The position numbers and the translations under genes were made by a program. From contig NZ_CP121196.1 of the NCBI RefSeq assembly GCF_039994875.1, positions 558,001 to 622,000 on the forward strand: DNA of 64,000 nucleotides, read 5' to 3'. The stretch comes from Telmatobacter sp. DSM 110680. GTDB lineage: Bacteria; Acidobacteriota; Terriglobia; Terriglobales; Acidobacteriaceae. Below the pieces are notes generated by a model. It was not told the origin of the DNA, made no database searches, and saw nothing but the letters and a program-made list of their open reading frames with translations. Shown piece after piece: positions 1 through 7,426 of this stretch. Within the stretch, counting starts at the first letter, position 1. Every line of letters begins with the position of its first letter.

Positions 1-1
1 T

Positions 2-436
2 GTGGCCAAGGTGAGGGAGGTTCTGGATTTAACGGCAATTACCCAGATCCCGCGCACACCTGATTTTATGGCGGGCGTTATCAACCTGCGCGGGAGCGTC
101 GTCCCGGTCGTCGACCTGCGGCTGTGTTTCGAGATGACCCGGACGGTGAGTACGCGCAACACCTGCATCGTAGTTGTCGAGGTGATGCTCGACGATGAGC
201 CAACGGTGATCGGAGCGCTGGCCGATTCAGTCGAAGAGGTAATCGACCTCGAGCCGGATCAGATTCAGCCTGCACCCCGCATTGGTACCCAGATCCGCGT
301 CGACTTTATCAAGGGCATGGGCAAACGCGATAACAACTTCATCATGATCCTTGACATCGACCGCGTATTCTCGGCCGACGAACTCACCGCATTCCACGCT
401 CAGGAAAAACCGCCAACCGAAGCCGTAGCGGCGTAA
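2..436 (+). CDS. cheW: CheW chemotaxis coupling protein (5' end outside window)
   Basis: CheW links the kinase CheA to chemoreceptors at the cytoplasmic face of the inner membrane. The visible part matches the CheW/SH3-like fold: a KVREVLDL strand, then GVINLRGSVVPVVDLR, then a hydrophobic core containing GALADSVEEVIDLEPDQIQ and the late FIKGMGKRDNNFIMILDID segment. CheW proteins normally have about 20-25 residues before the KVREVL strand. The GTG at position 2 is therefore almost certainly an internal valine, and the gene starts to the left of the window. It is followed after 34 bp by cheR, so it belongs to the same chemotaxis operon; cheA and receptors are probably further left. A small inverted repeat (gcaact/agttgc, 443-461) lies in the gap. 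The identification is firm; only the start is missing. Confidence 0.93.
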   Translation: MAKVREVLDLTAITQIPRTPDFMAGVINLRGSVVPVVDLRLCFEMTRTVSTRNTCIVVVEVMLDDEPTVIGALADSVEEVIDLEPDQIQPAPRIGTQIRVDFIKGMGKRDNNFIMILDIDRVFSADELTAFHAQEKPPTEAVAA

Positions 437-470
437 AAAGCTGCAACTGCTCTATAGTTGCGCACGCTTA

Positions 471-1343
471 ATGGAGAAAATCTTGGCTCACGTTCATACC
501 GCTGAGGAAGAAGAGCTCTCTTCACGGGACTTTGGGCGCCTGCGGGAACTCATCTATACCGAAACGGGCATCTGCCTGAGCCCGGAGAAGAAAACCATGG
601 TCGAGGTCCGCCTGAAGCGACGGTTGCGGACCTTAAACATGGCGACCTACACCCAGTACTGCGATTTCGTTTTTGGCCGCGAGGGTATGAGGGAAGAACT
701 GGTCTTCCTCATCAACGTCATTACGACCAACAAAACCGACTTCTTTCGTGAACCTCAGCATTTCGAATTCCTCACTCGCACCGCATTACCAGAGCTGGCA
801 GTGAATAGCCGCTCATTGGTCATATGGAGTGCAGGTTGCTCCAGCGGTGAAGAGCCCTACACCCTGGCCATGTTGCTTAGCGAATATGCTGAAGCGCATC
901 CCGGATTTCGCTTCCGCATTCTAGCCTCGGACATCTCAACCGAAGTGCTGGAAAAGGCAGAGATGGGTATCTACTCATCGGAGTGCGTTACCCCCGTTCC
1001 ACTCACTCTTAAACGCAAATACCTGTTGCGCAGCCGCGATTCTCAATCACCGCGCGTGCGCGTCACGCCAGAACTGCGCAGACTTATCGACTTCCGCCAC
1101 CTCAACCTCATGGAGTCGGACTACATGCTGGCGCAAAAAGTCGACGCCATCTTCTGCCGCAATGTTCTCATCTACTTCGATCGCGCCACGCAGGAAAACA
1201 TCTTGTGCAAGCTTGTCGACAACCTCACTCCCTCGGGCTACTTGTTCGTCGGCCACTCCGAGACTCTGCACGATATGGATCTGCCCGTCGTTCCCGTGGC
1301 TCCCGCGCTCTACCGGAAAGCTCATGCGCCGCCTCGCACCTGA
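471..1343 (+). CDS. cheR: CheR-type chemoreceptor glutamate methyltransferase
   Basis: This enzyme transfers methyl groups from S-adenosylmethionine to glutamates of chemoreceptors, the adaptation step opposed by CheB. The 290-residue protein has the usual N-terminal helical domain (about residues 15-75), then the methyltransferase domain. The SAM-binding motif WSAGCSSGEEPYTLAML is clear, as are RILASDIS and the late FCRNVLIYFD motif. Length is typical. The ATG at 471 follows cheW by 34 bp. The 3' end overlaps the next gene, cheD, by 20 bp, so the two are likely translationally coupled. No C-terminal receptor-tethering pentapeptide is obvious. Nothing looks damaged. Confidence 0.95.
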   Translation: MEKILAHVHTAEEEELSSRDFGRLRELIYTETGICLSPEKKTMVEVRLKRRLRTLNMATYTQYCDFVFGREGMREELVFLINVITTNKTDFFREPQHFEFLTRTALPELAVNSRSLVIWSAGCSSGEEPYTLAMLLSEYAEAHPGFRFRILASDISTEVLEKAEMGIYSSECVTPVPLTLKRKYLLRSRDSQSPRVRVTPELRRLIDFRHLNLMESDYMLAQKVDAIFCRNVLIYFDRATQENILCKLVDNLTPSGYLFVGHSETLHDMDLPVVPVAPALYRKAHAPPRT

Positions 1344-1842
1344 TCTGCCCGAGTTCTATCTCCAGCCTGGTGAATGGCGCATTGTGCGCAGTCCGTCCAT
1401 TCTCAAAACGGTGCTCGGCTCTTGTGTCAGCGCCACCTTTCATGCGCCCCGCTTGGCCACCTCGGCGATGTGCCATCCTATGCTGCCTACGCACTCCGCC
1501 AAACCTCTCGTTCGTCCCGATAAGGACGCCGCGTGCCGCTACGTGGACTATGTGATCCGCGAGATTGCCCATCAATTCGATAGCCTCGGAGCCACGCGCC
1601 GCGAAGTGGAAGTAAAACTCTTTGGCGGTGCCGACGTTCTCGCTTCCTCGCGGAAAAACCCAACCGTCGGCTCAATGAATGCCGAGACCGCCTTGCGCGT
1701 GCTGCAGGACGAGGGCTTTCAATTGCTCGCATCGCGGCTCGGCGGAAGTTGCGGCATCTTTATCGAATTTCAAACAGGTACAGGAGAGGTTCTCCTGCGC
1801 AAGTTATCCGGAATGAGTCTGCCTGCGTTGGCGGAAAGCTGA
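1324..1842 (+). CDS. cheD: CheD chemoreceptor glutamine deamidase
   Basis: CheD converts specific receptor glutamines to glutamates and in several bacteria also docks with CheC. The 172-residue product shows the family signature: VLGSCVSA holds the catalytic Cys, AMCHPMLPT carries the catalytic His and Thr, and KLFGGADV is the glycine-rich strand. SCGIFIEFQTGTGEVLLRK forms the typical C-terminal strands. The frame stays open upstream to 1162, but that part lies inside cheR and gives no CheD-like sequence. The ATG at 1324 begins exactly where the family alignment begins and overlaps cheR by 20 bp. cheB follows after 15 bp. Start choice is inferred from length and domain boundary; family assignment is strong. 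Confidence 0.92.
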   Translation: MRRLAPDLPEFYLQPGEWRIVRSPSILKTVLGSCVSATFHAPRLATSAMCHPMLPTHSAKPLVRPDKDAACRYVDYVIREIAHQFDSLGATRREVEVKLFGGADVLASSRKNPTVGSMNAETALRVLQDEGFQLLASRLGGSCGIFIEFQTGTGEVLLRKLSGMSLPALAES

Positions 1843-2922
<1,080 letters not shown>

Positions 2923-2981
2923 ACGATCCTGCTCAAACAAGGCGATCCAGAAACTGCGTCACTAACTTCGTTTTGCAGAAA

Positions 2982-3020
2982 CAAAAAAAGACCGCCGCAC
3001 TTCGAGGAGATACGGCGGTC
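2982..3020 (-). terminator. Rho-independent terminator of the htrA operon
   Basis: Read on the minus strand, an 8-bp GC-rich stem (gaccgccg / cggcggtc, at 3013-3020 and 2990-2997) encloses a 15-nt loop and is followed directly by a run of seven T (2983-2989). It sits 30 bp past the htrA stop codon. On the plus strand no T-run follows the hairpin, so it is not an obvious terminator for cheB. Confidence 0.85.
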
Positions 3021-3050
3021 GCTAGCGTTACTTACAACGTCGTTCAATAC

Positions 3051-4619
3051 TTACTCACCGTTCTGATTGCTCTGTGCTGGATGTACTACACGATAGCTCG
3101 CGCCTCCATGCGACCACACCAGCAGCAGGATGTCCTTTCCCGCCGGAACAGCGTGCACATCATTGGCAAATTCCTGCGCGTTCTTGACAGATTTGCGGTT
3201 CACTTCCTGGATCACATCGCCCGGTGTAAGGCCGGCGTCTTCGGCCGGGCTCGCGGGACGGACGCTGGCGACTGCTGCTCCCTGCACGTTAGACGGGATA
3301 TTCAGCTGCTGACGCATATCAGGTGTCAGATCGCCAAGCGAAAGGCCCAGTTTTCCGTGCTGCTGCGACCCCTCGCCGTCGTTTTCCGCAACCTGCTTCT
3401 CACCCTTGTACTCGCCAACCTTCAGGGTCAAAGTCTCCGGCTTGCCATCGCGAAGAATGCCCAGCTTGATCTCGTTTCCAGGAGCAGTCTGGCTAACTGC
3501 CACCTGCAGTTGGCTGCCGTTCCTGATCTTGCTGCCATTCAGTTCGCGCAGCACGTCGCCGCTCTTTAGTCCAGCGCGACTTGCCGGCGAGTCTGGCGTT
3601 ACGTTGCTGACAATCGCACCCGTCGCATCCGGCAAGTTAAAGAAGTTCGAGTTGTCCGGCGTCACGTCGTTCATGCTGATGCCGAGATACCCGTGGTGCA
3701 CCGCGCCGTCTTTGATGATGGCCTCGGCAGTCGCCCGCACAATCTGCGAAGGAATCGCGAAGCCTGCGCCCGCGAATGCTCCATTGTTGGTGATGATGAA
3801 GGTATTGATGCCCACCAGCTCGCCGCGTGCATTCACCAACGGCCCGCCCGAGTTGCCGGGATTGATCGCCGCATCCGTTTGAATAAAGTCGCCCGGCTTG
3901 CGCGCATCATCCGAATAAGGATTCGGCCGATCGAGCGCGCTCACGATTCCACGCGTCACTGAAAACTGGAAGTAGCCAAACGGGCTGCCGAATGCCAGCA
4001 CTGTTTGCCCAGGATGCAGCTTCGTCGAATCGCCCCACGCGACCGTGGTCAGATTGTTGGCGTTGATTTTAATCACCGCCAGGTCGTTCAGTTTGTCTAC
4101 GCCTACCACCTTCGCATTGAACACGCGACGGTCATTCAGCGTCACCCGCACCTGAGTGGCTCCATCCACGACGTGGTTATTGGTCACGATGTAGCCGTCG
4201 GGAGAGATGATGATGCCACTGCCGATTCCATGCTCGATCTGCGCTTGCGGATTCTGCCCGCGCCCCATCGGCCCGAAAAACCGACGAAACTCCGGAGGAA
4301 TCGCACCCTGCGGAATCTGCCCGCCGGAATCCTGACCGTCATCCTCGCTCTCCGCATCCTGTCCGGTCAGCTTGGCGGTGACCGCCACATTCACAACCGC
4401 CGGCGTTACGCGCGCCGCTACCGCTTCCACTGCGTTATCCAATGCCACCAGCGAAGACACGCTGTTGTCATCCATCGGTAAGCCGCCGCTCAGAGTCGCC
4501 GCCGCATGGGCCGTATGTCCGACCAGAAACGCGCCACCGAGCAGGACCGCGGCTGCGGCCCCGATCGGCATTCCAAACTTCTTTACCTTTGTTACTAATG
4601 AATTAGTTGATGCAGTCAT
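3051..4619 (-). CDS. htrA: HtrA/Do-family periplasmic serine protease with two PDZ domains
   Basis: An envelope quality-control protease that degrades or refolds misfolded periplasmic proteins. In the 522-residue product a hydrophobic segment near residues 18-40 acts as signal or anchor. The trypsin-like domain carries the full triad: His149 in TNNHVVDG, Asp179 in NDLAVIKI and Ser257 in GNSGGP. Two PDZ domains follow, one around 'GLKSGDVLRELNG' and one around 'GLTPGDVIQEVN'. The start is preceded by GAGGGG about 6 bp upstream on the coding strand. It lies only 33 bp downstream of the blaR1-like gene, so blaI-blaR1-htrA looks like one operon. An ACTA-N6-TAGT palindrome at its codons 5-9 may be an extra BlaI-type operator. 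The family is certain; the link to BlaI control is inferred. Confidence 0.95.
   Translation of the reverse strand: MTASTNSLVTKVKKFGMPIGAAAAVLLGGAFLVGHTAHAAATLSGGLPMDDNSVSSLVALDNAVEAVAARVTPAVVNVAVTAKLTGQDAESEDDGQDSGGQIPQGAIPPEFRRFFGPMGRGQNPQAQIEHGIGSGIIISPDGYIVTNNHVVDGATQVRVTLNDRRVFNAKVVGVDKLNDLAVIKINANNLTTVAWGDSTKLHPGQTVLAFGSPFGYFQFSVTRGIVSALDRPNPYSDDARKPGDFIQTDAAINPGNSGGPLVNARGELVGINTFIITNNGAFAGAGFAIPSQIVRATAEAIIKDGAVHHGYLGISMNDVTPDNSNFFNLPDATGAIVSNVTPDSPASRAGLKSGDVLRELNGSKIRNGSQLQVAVSQTAPGNEIKLGILRDGKPETLTLKVGEYKGEKQVAENDGEGSQQHGKLGLSLGDLTPDMRQQLNIPSNVQGAAVASVRPASPAEDAGLTPGDVIQEVNRKSVKNAQEFANDVHAVPAGKDILLLVWSHGGASYRVVHPAQSNQNGE
4594..4607. promoter_or_regulatory. Candidate BlaI-type operator inside the 5' end of htrA
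   Basis: The near-perfect palindrome actaatgaattagt (6-bp arms, 2-bp centre) lies 10-25 bp inside htrA. Its half-sites ACTA and TAGT are 6 bp apart, the same spacing as the element before the blaI-like gene (6758-6771). BlaI/MecI operators are classically built from ACTA/TAGT-type half-sites, so shared control is plausible. It also encodes protein, so chance cannot be excluded. Confidence 0.4.
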
Positions 4620-4652
4620 AACTACCCCTCGCTTCGTTTTTTGAAGTTGAAC

Positions 4653-6269
4653 TTACAGTTGAAACACGAACCAGCCGCCGCGAACCAAACCTGTGACGGG
4701 CTGAGTTGACTTTGAATTCGCAGGCACGACGCGCAATATCAATTGCGTAACCGTGTAGTTGCTCGTCTGATTAGGCAACTCGCTGGTTGCTTTTCCCGTT
4801 GCGTTGCCGCCATTTTGCGATGGCTGCGGCTGCCCATTCGCAGCGGCCTCTTCGGTGGTCGCAGCCGTGTCGTAATCCGAAATCGACGTGCGGCTGACAG
4901 TTCGCACTTCCTGCCACGCTGCCAGAACCACCCACTGCTGCTCGTCGCCGGAATTTACGCGATCGCCAATTGCCTCCGCTTTCGCCATTTGCTGCGAATT
5001 GGGCGGAGTGATCGCCTCTGATTTCCTTACCGCGGTAGCGCATTTCTTCGCTTCGTGCCGCATCGCTGCTTGCGGTCGATCACTCTCCGGTACGATAGCC
5101 TTCGTCTGCACCGCGTGGAACCCCGCCGGCAAACTCAGCTTTGCCTCCGCACTTTCGCGCGTAAGCATCTCTCTCATCTGCCGCTGCCGCGCTTGCGTCA
5201 TTGCCAGGTTTCTTTGCTCCGGAACAAACGCCACCAACTGTGGTGCCCGAGCCATCTCCACCGATCCGGCCACTAGCGTGCAACCGACGGCACCCAGCAG
5301 TGCTCCCGCTGCAACTCCGGTCAAGTTGCGCTTTTTTAGAAGAATCCCCTGCACCCGATCGACGAGTTCCGACCGCCGATGCCATGCGCCAAGCGACAAT
5401 GCCTCAGCATGCCGAGTACGTCTTTCGAGACCGCGCTCGGCCAGGCTCGCCAGGCACGCAGCGTACGCTCGCGGCGCATTCGTAATTCGAACCACGCCCT
5501 CGTCGCATGCCATCTCACGTTGCTGGCAGAGCCGATGTTCCATCCACGCCATTGCCGGGTTCAGCGGGAATGCCACCAGCCAGAGTTTCTGCACAAGGTT
5601 GGTCCAATCATCGCCGCGGCGAAGATGCTCGGCTTCGTGCAACACGATCTGCTCCAGCTCGTCCGGCGTCAATCGCCCGATCAGCCATGCCGGAATCAGA
5701 ATTCGCGGTGCCAGAAAGCCGATCACGCTCGGCCGGTTCAAGATGTCGGTAGTGCAGATCGTCACCCCCCCGCCGCGTACGTTCTTCAGCGCTGCCGTCA
5801 GCGTCGAACTAACGTCCGCTGGCCGCGCAGTCTTCCACAACCGCCGCAGCCGCATCGAGTGCACCACCAGGCTCGCAGCCCGCAATGCAGACGCCGCCAC
5901 CCAGAGCCCCGCAATCACCAATCCCCATCGCGCATCCAGTCGCAGAAATGGTCCAACCGAATTTCCAGCAACGACCGAACCCGCGACATCAGGTTCACTT
6001 CCCGCTGCGAAATGCATCAGCCCCATCAACGGCAATCCAGCCGCCGCACCAAATCCGGCTGCCCAAATCGCAAACCGCTGTGCCGCGGAAATCCGAGGCA
6101 TCACCCGCAGGCAAATCTCCAGCACGCATGCAATCACCCCGCCCTGCCATAGTGAGGTCACCAACGTCGTACCCATTGCCCGCGCGAATCCCTCCCACGC
6201 AGAAGCGACTCCCGCCCAAATCGCCGGAGCCATCATCTCGAGATCGCCGAAAAATGCTGCCACGTGCAT
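4653..6269 (-). CDS. BlaR1/MecR1-like M56-family membrane metalloprotease (signal transducer)
   Basis: Proteins of this type sit in the inner membrane, sense an envelope signal and trigger loss of their partner BlaI repressor. The 538-residue product has several hydrophobic N-terminal segments (near residues 37-55, 63-88 and 113-135). The M56 zinc motif is HEAEH at residues 211-215, and a downstream QREMACDEG segment probably supplies the third ligand. It lacks the C-terminal penicillin-binding sensor of true BlaR1. Instead it ends in a low-complexity Ala/Gln/Asn-rich region and a short tail, so the signal need not be a beta-lactam. It starts 3 bp after the blaI-like stop and is followed by htrA, which points to envelope stress. 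Strong family call; signal unknown. Confidence 0.88.
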   Translation of the reverse strand: MHVAAFFGDLEMMAPAIWAGVASAWEGFARAMGTTLVTSLWQGGVIACVLEICLRVMPRISAAQRFAIWAAGFGAAAGLPLMGLMHFAAGSEPDVAGSVVAGNSVGPFLRLDARWGLVIAGLWVAASALRAASLVVHSMRLRRLWKTARPADVSSTLTAALKNVRGGGVTICTTDILNRPSVIGFLAPRILIPAWLIGRLTPDELEQIVLHEAEHLRRGDDWTNLVQKLWLVAFPLNPAMAWMEHRLCQQREMACDEGVVRITNAPRAYAACLASLAERGLERRTRHAEALSLGAWHRRSELVDRVQGILLKKRNLTGVAAGALLGAVGCTLVAGSVEMARAPQLVAFVPEQRNLAMTQARQRQMREMLTRESAEAKLSLPAGFHAVQTKAIVPESDRPQAAMRHEAKKCATAVRKSEAITPPNSQQMAKAEAIGDRVNSGDEQQWVVLAAWQEVRTVSRTSISDYDTAATTEEAAANGQPQPSQNGGNATGKATSELPNQTSNYTVTQLILRVVPANSKSTQPVTGLVRGGWFVFQL

Positions 6270-6272
6270 CCG

Positions 6273-6686
6273 CTAGACCTCTTTCACCGCTTCGGGTGCT
6301 GTCACGTCAGGGGCTGCATCACGAATCGCTGCCTTCAACCGGTCAAGCTCATCGCGAGAAATATCTTCATCGCCCAACAGTGTTAACAGCAGTTGCTCCC
6401 GGGAGTTGCCGAAAAACCGGCTCAACATGTGCTTCACTTCACTCCGACCTGCCTCTTGCTCCTCAACTACCGCCCGATATACGAATGCGCGTCCATCCTG
6501 CCGATGCTCCACGTACCCCTTTTGCTCCAGGATCCGGATCGTCGTCAGCACCGAGTTATAAGCCAGCGTCTCCCCCTCGGGGATTGCCGACACCAAGTCG
6601 GTCACTGCGGATTCGCCGCGCCGCCAGAGGATCTTCATCAGCCTCAGCTCGGCTTCGGTTAACGTGTTTGATTTCTTGGGAGGCAT
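6273..6686 (-). CDS. BlaI/MecI/CopY-family transcriptional repressor
   Basis: A winged-helix repressor that binds as a dimer and is released when its partner M56 protease is activated. The 137-residue protein opens with the family pattern LTEAELRLMKILWRRGESAV. It continues with the recognition region AYNSVLTTIRILEQKGYVEH and the beta-wing segment GRAFVYRAVV. The C-terminal half (SRFFGNSREQLLLTLLGDE) is the usual dimerisation helix set. It is the first gene of the blaI-blaR1-htrA unit, separated from blaR1 by 3 bp. The upstream region (6732-6772) holds two inverted repeats suited to autoregulation. Length and motifs are normal. Confidence 0.93.
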   Translation of the reverse strand: MPPKKSNTLTEAELRLMKILWRRGESAVTDLVSAIPEGETLAYNSVLTTIRILEQKGYVEHRQDGRAFVYRAVVEEQEAGRSEVKHMLSRFFGNSREQLLLTLLGDEDISRDELDRLKAAIRDAAPDVTAPEAVKEV

Positions 6687-6731
6687 CCTCTAATCCACTG
6701 ATTCCATTCGCTAGATCGCTTTGTTTGTCTT

Positions 6732-6772
6732 TCGTCTACGTGTATATAGACGAACAACTAAAGGATTAGTTA
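6732..6772 (-). promoter_or_regulatory. blaI operator/promoter region with two inverted repeats
   Basis: Two palindromes lie 46-86 bp before the blaI-like start. The first is an 8-bp inverted repeat, ttcgtcta / tagacgaa (6732-6739 and 6748-6755), whose 8-bp centre holds a TATATA that could be the -10 on the minus strand. The second is aactaaaggattagtt (6757-6772), ACTA and TAGT half-sites 6 bp apart, the same spacing as at the start of htrA. A related but shorter element, aactatagtagtt (6815-6827), lies nearer the divergent pterin dehydratase gene and also contains a TATAGT -10-like hexamer. Positions fit repression of blaI; binding is inferred. Confidence 0.55.
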
Positions 6773-6872
6773 TCACAGCTCGAAGACAAATTTCAACCCC
6801 CTCCCCGCATCGCAAACTATAGTAGTTAGGTCCGCAGGCTTCCCGGCCCAGTCTCTTCCAGGAGGAGCTCCC

Positions 6873-7151
6873 ATGCCCGCTCTCGCCGATCACGAAATCC
6901 ATTCCCGCCTTGTCACGGTCCCCGACTGGCAGATCGAAACCGGGGAGCTCGTGCGCACATTCCTCTTCAAGGACTTCCGCGCCTCGCTGGCCTTCGTCAA
7001 CAAGGTTGGTGACCTCGCTGAAGCGGCCGGCCATCATCCCGACATCGATATCCGCTACAACAAGGTTCGCCTCGCCCTCGTGACTCACGACGCCGGCGGC
7101 ATCACGCAAAAGGATTTCGACCTCGCCGCCGCGGCAGACAAACTCTGCTAA
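6873..7151 (+). CDS. Pterin-4a-carbinolamine dehydratase (PCD/DCoH family)
   Basis: A small cytosolic enzyme that dehydrates 4a-hydroxytetrahydropterin, recycling the cofactor of aromatic amino acid hydroxylases. The 92-residue length is exactly that of the family. The active-site motif is present as AGHHPDIDIRYNKVRLALVT followed by HDAGGITQKD, with the paired histidines and the late Asp typical of working enzymes. The start ATG has an excellent ribosome site (aggaggagct) 5-10 bp upstream. It is transcribed away from the blaI operon and shares the 186-bp intergenic region with it. No pterin-dependent hydroxylase is visible nearby. Confidence 0.93.
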   Translation: MPALADHEIHSRLVTVPDWQIETGELVRTFLFKDFRASLAFVNKVGDLAEAAGHHPDIDIRYNKVRLALVTHDAGGITQKDFDLAAAADKLC

Positions 7152-7426
7152 GCCCGTTTTCGCTCCGCAGACATCATCGGGTGCTGACATCACGAATCTC
7201 CTTTACTTCCCGCATACTCACGGTTAACATTCGACGTGACTTAGAACGACTGCGCCTTCCTCTCTCTCCCCCGTTCCAGCGCAATGGGTTCCTAATTCAA
7301 TCGGCTCCTAAATTAGTTGACTGCACTCCTTTCTCTGATATTCGGGATACGCACGGCTTTCTCAGATCACTTTAGGTGAGAGGTCCGTAACGAGGGCCCG
7401 AAAAACAATCCAAGGTGGAGGCCACC

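Noticed and set aside
2973..3569. A 198-codon plus-strand open frame after cheB
   Set aside because: It runs through the minus-strand terminator and over the PDZ domains of htrA, with no recognisable protein features.
4888..6276. A 462-codon plus-strand open frame opposite the blaR1-like gene
   Set aside because: Arg/Ser/Ala/Pro-rich antisense translation; the minus-strand gene has the HEAEH zinc motif and an operon context.
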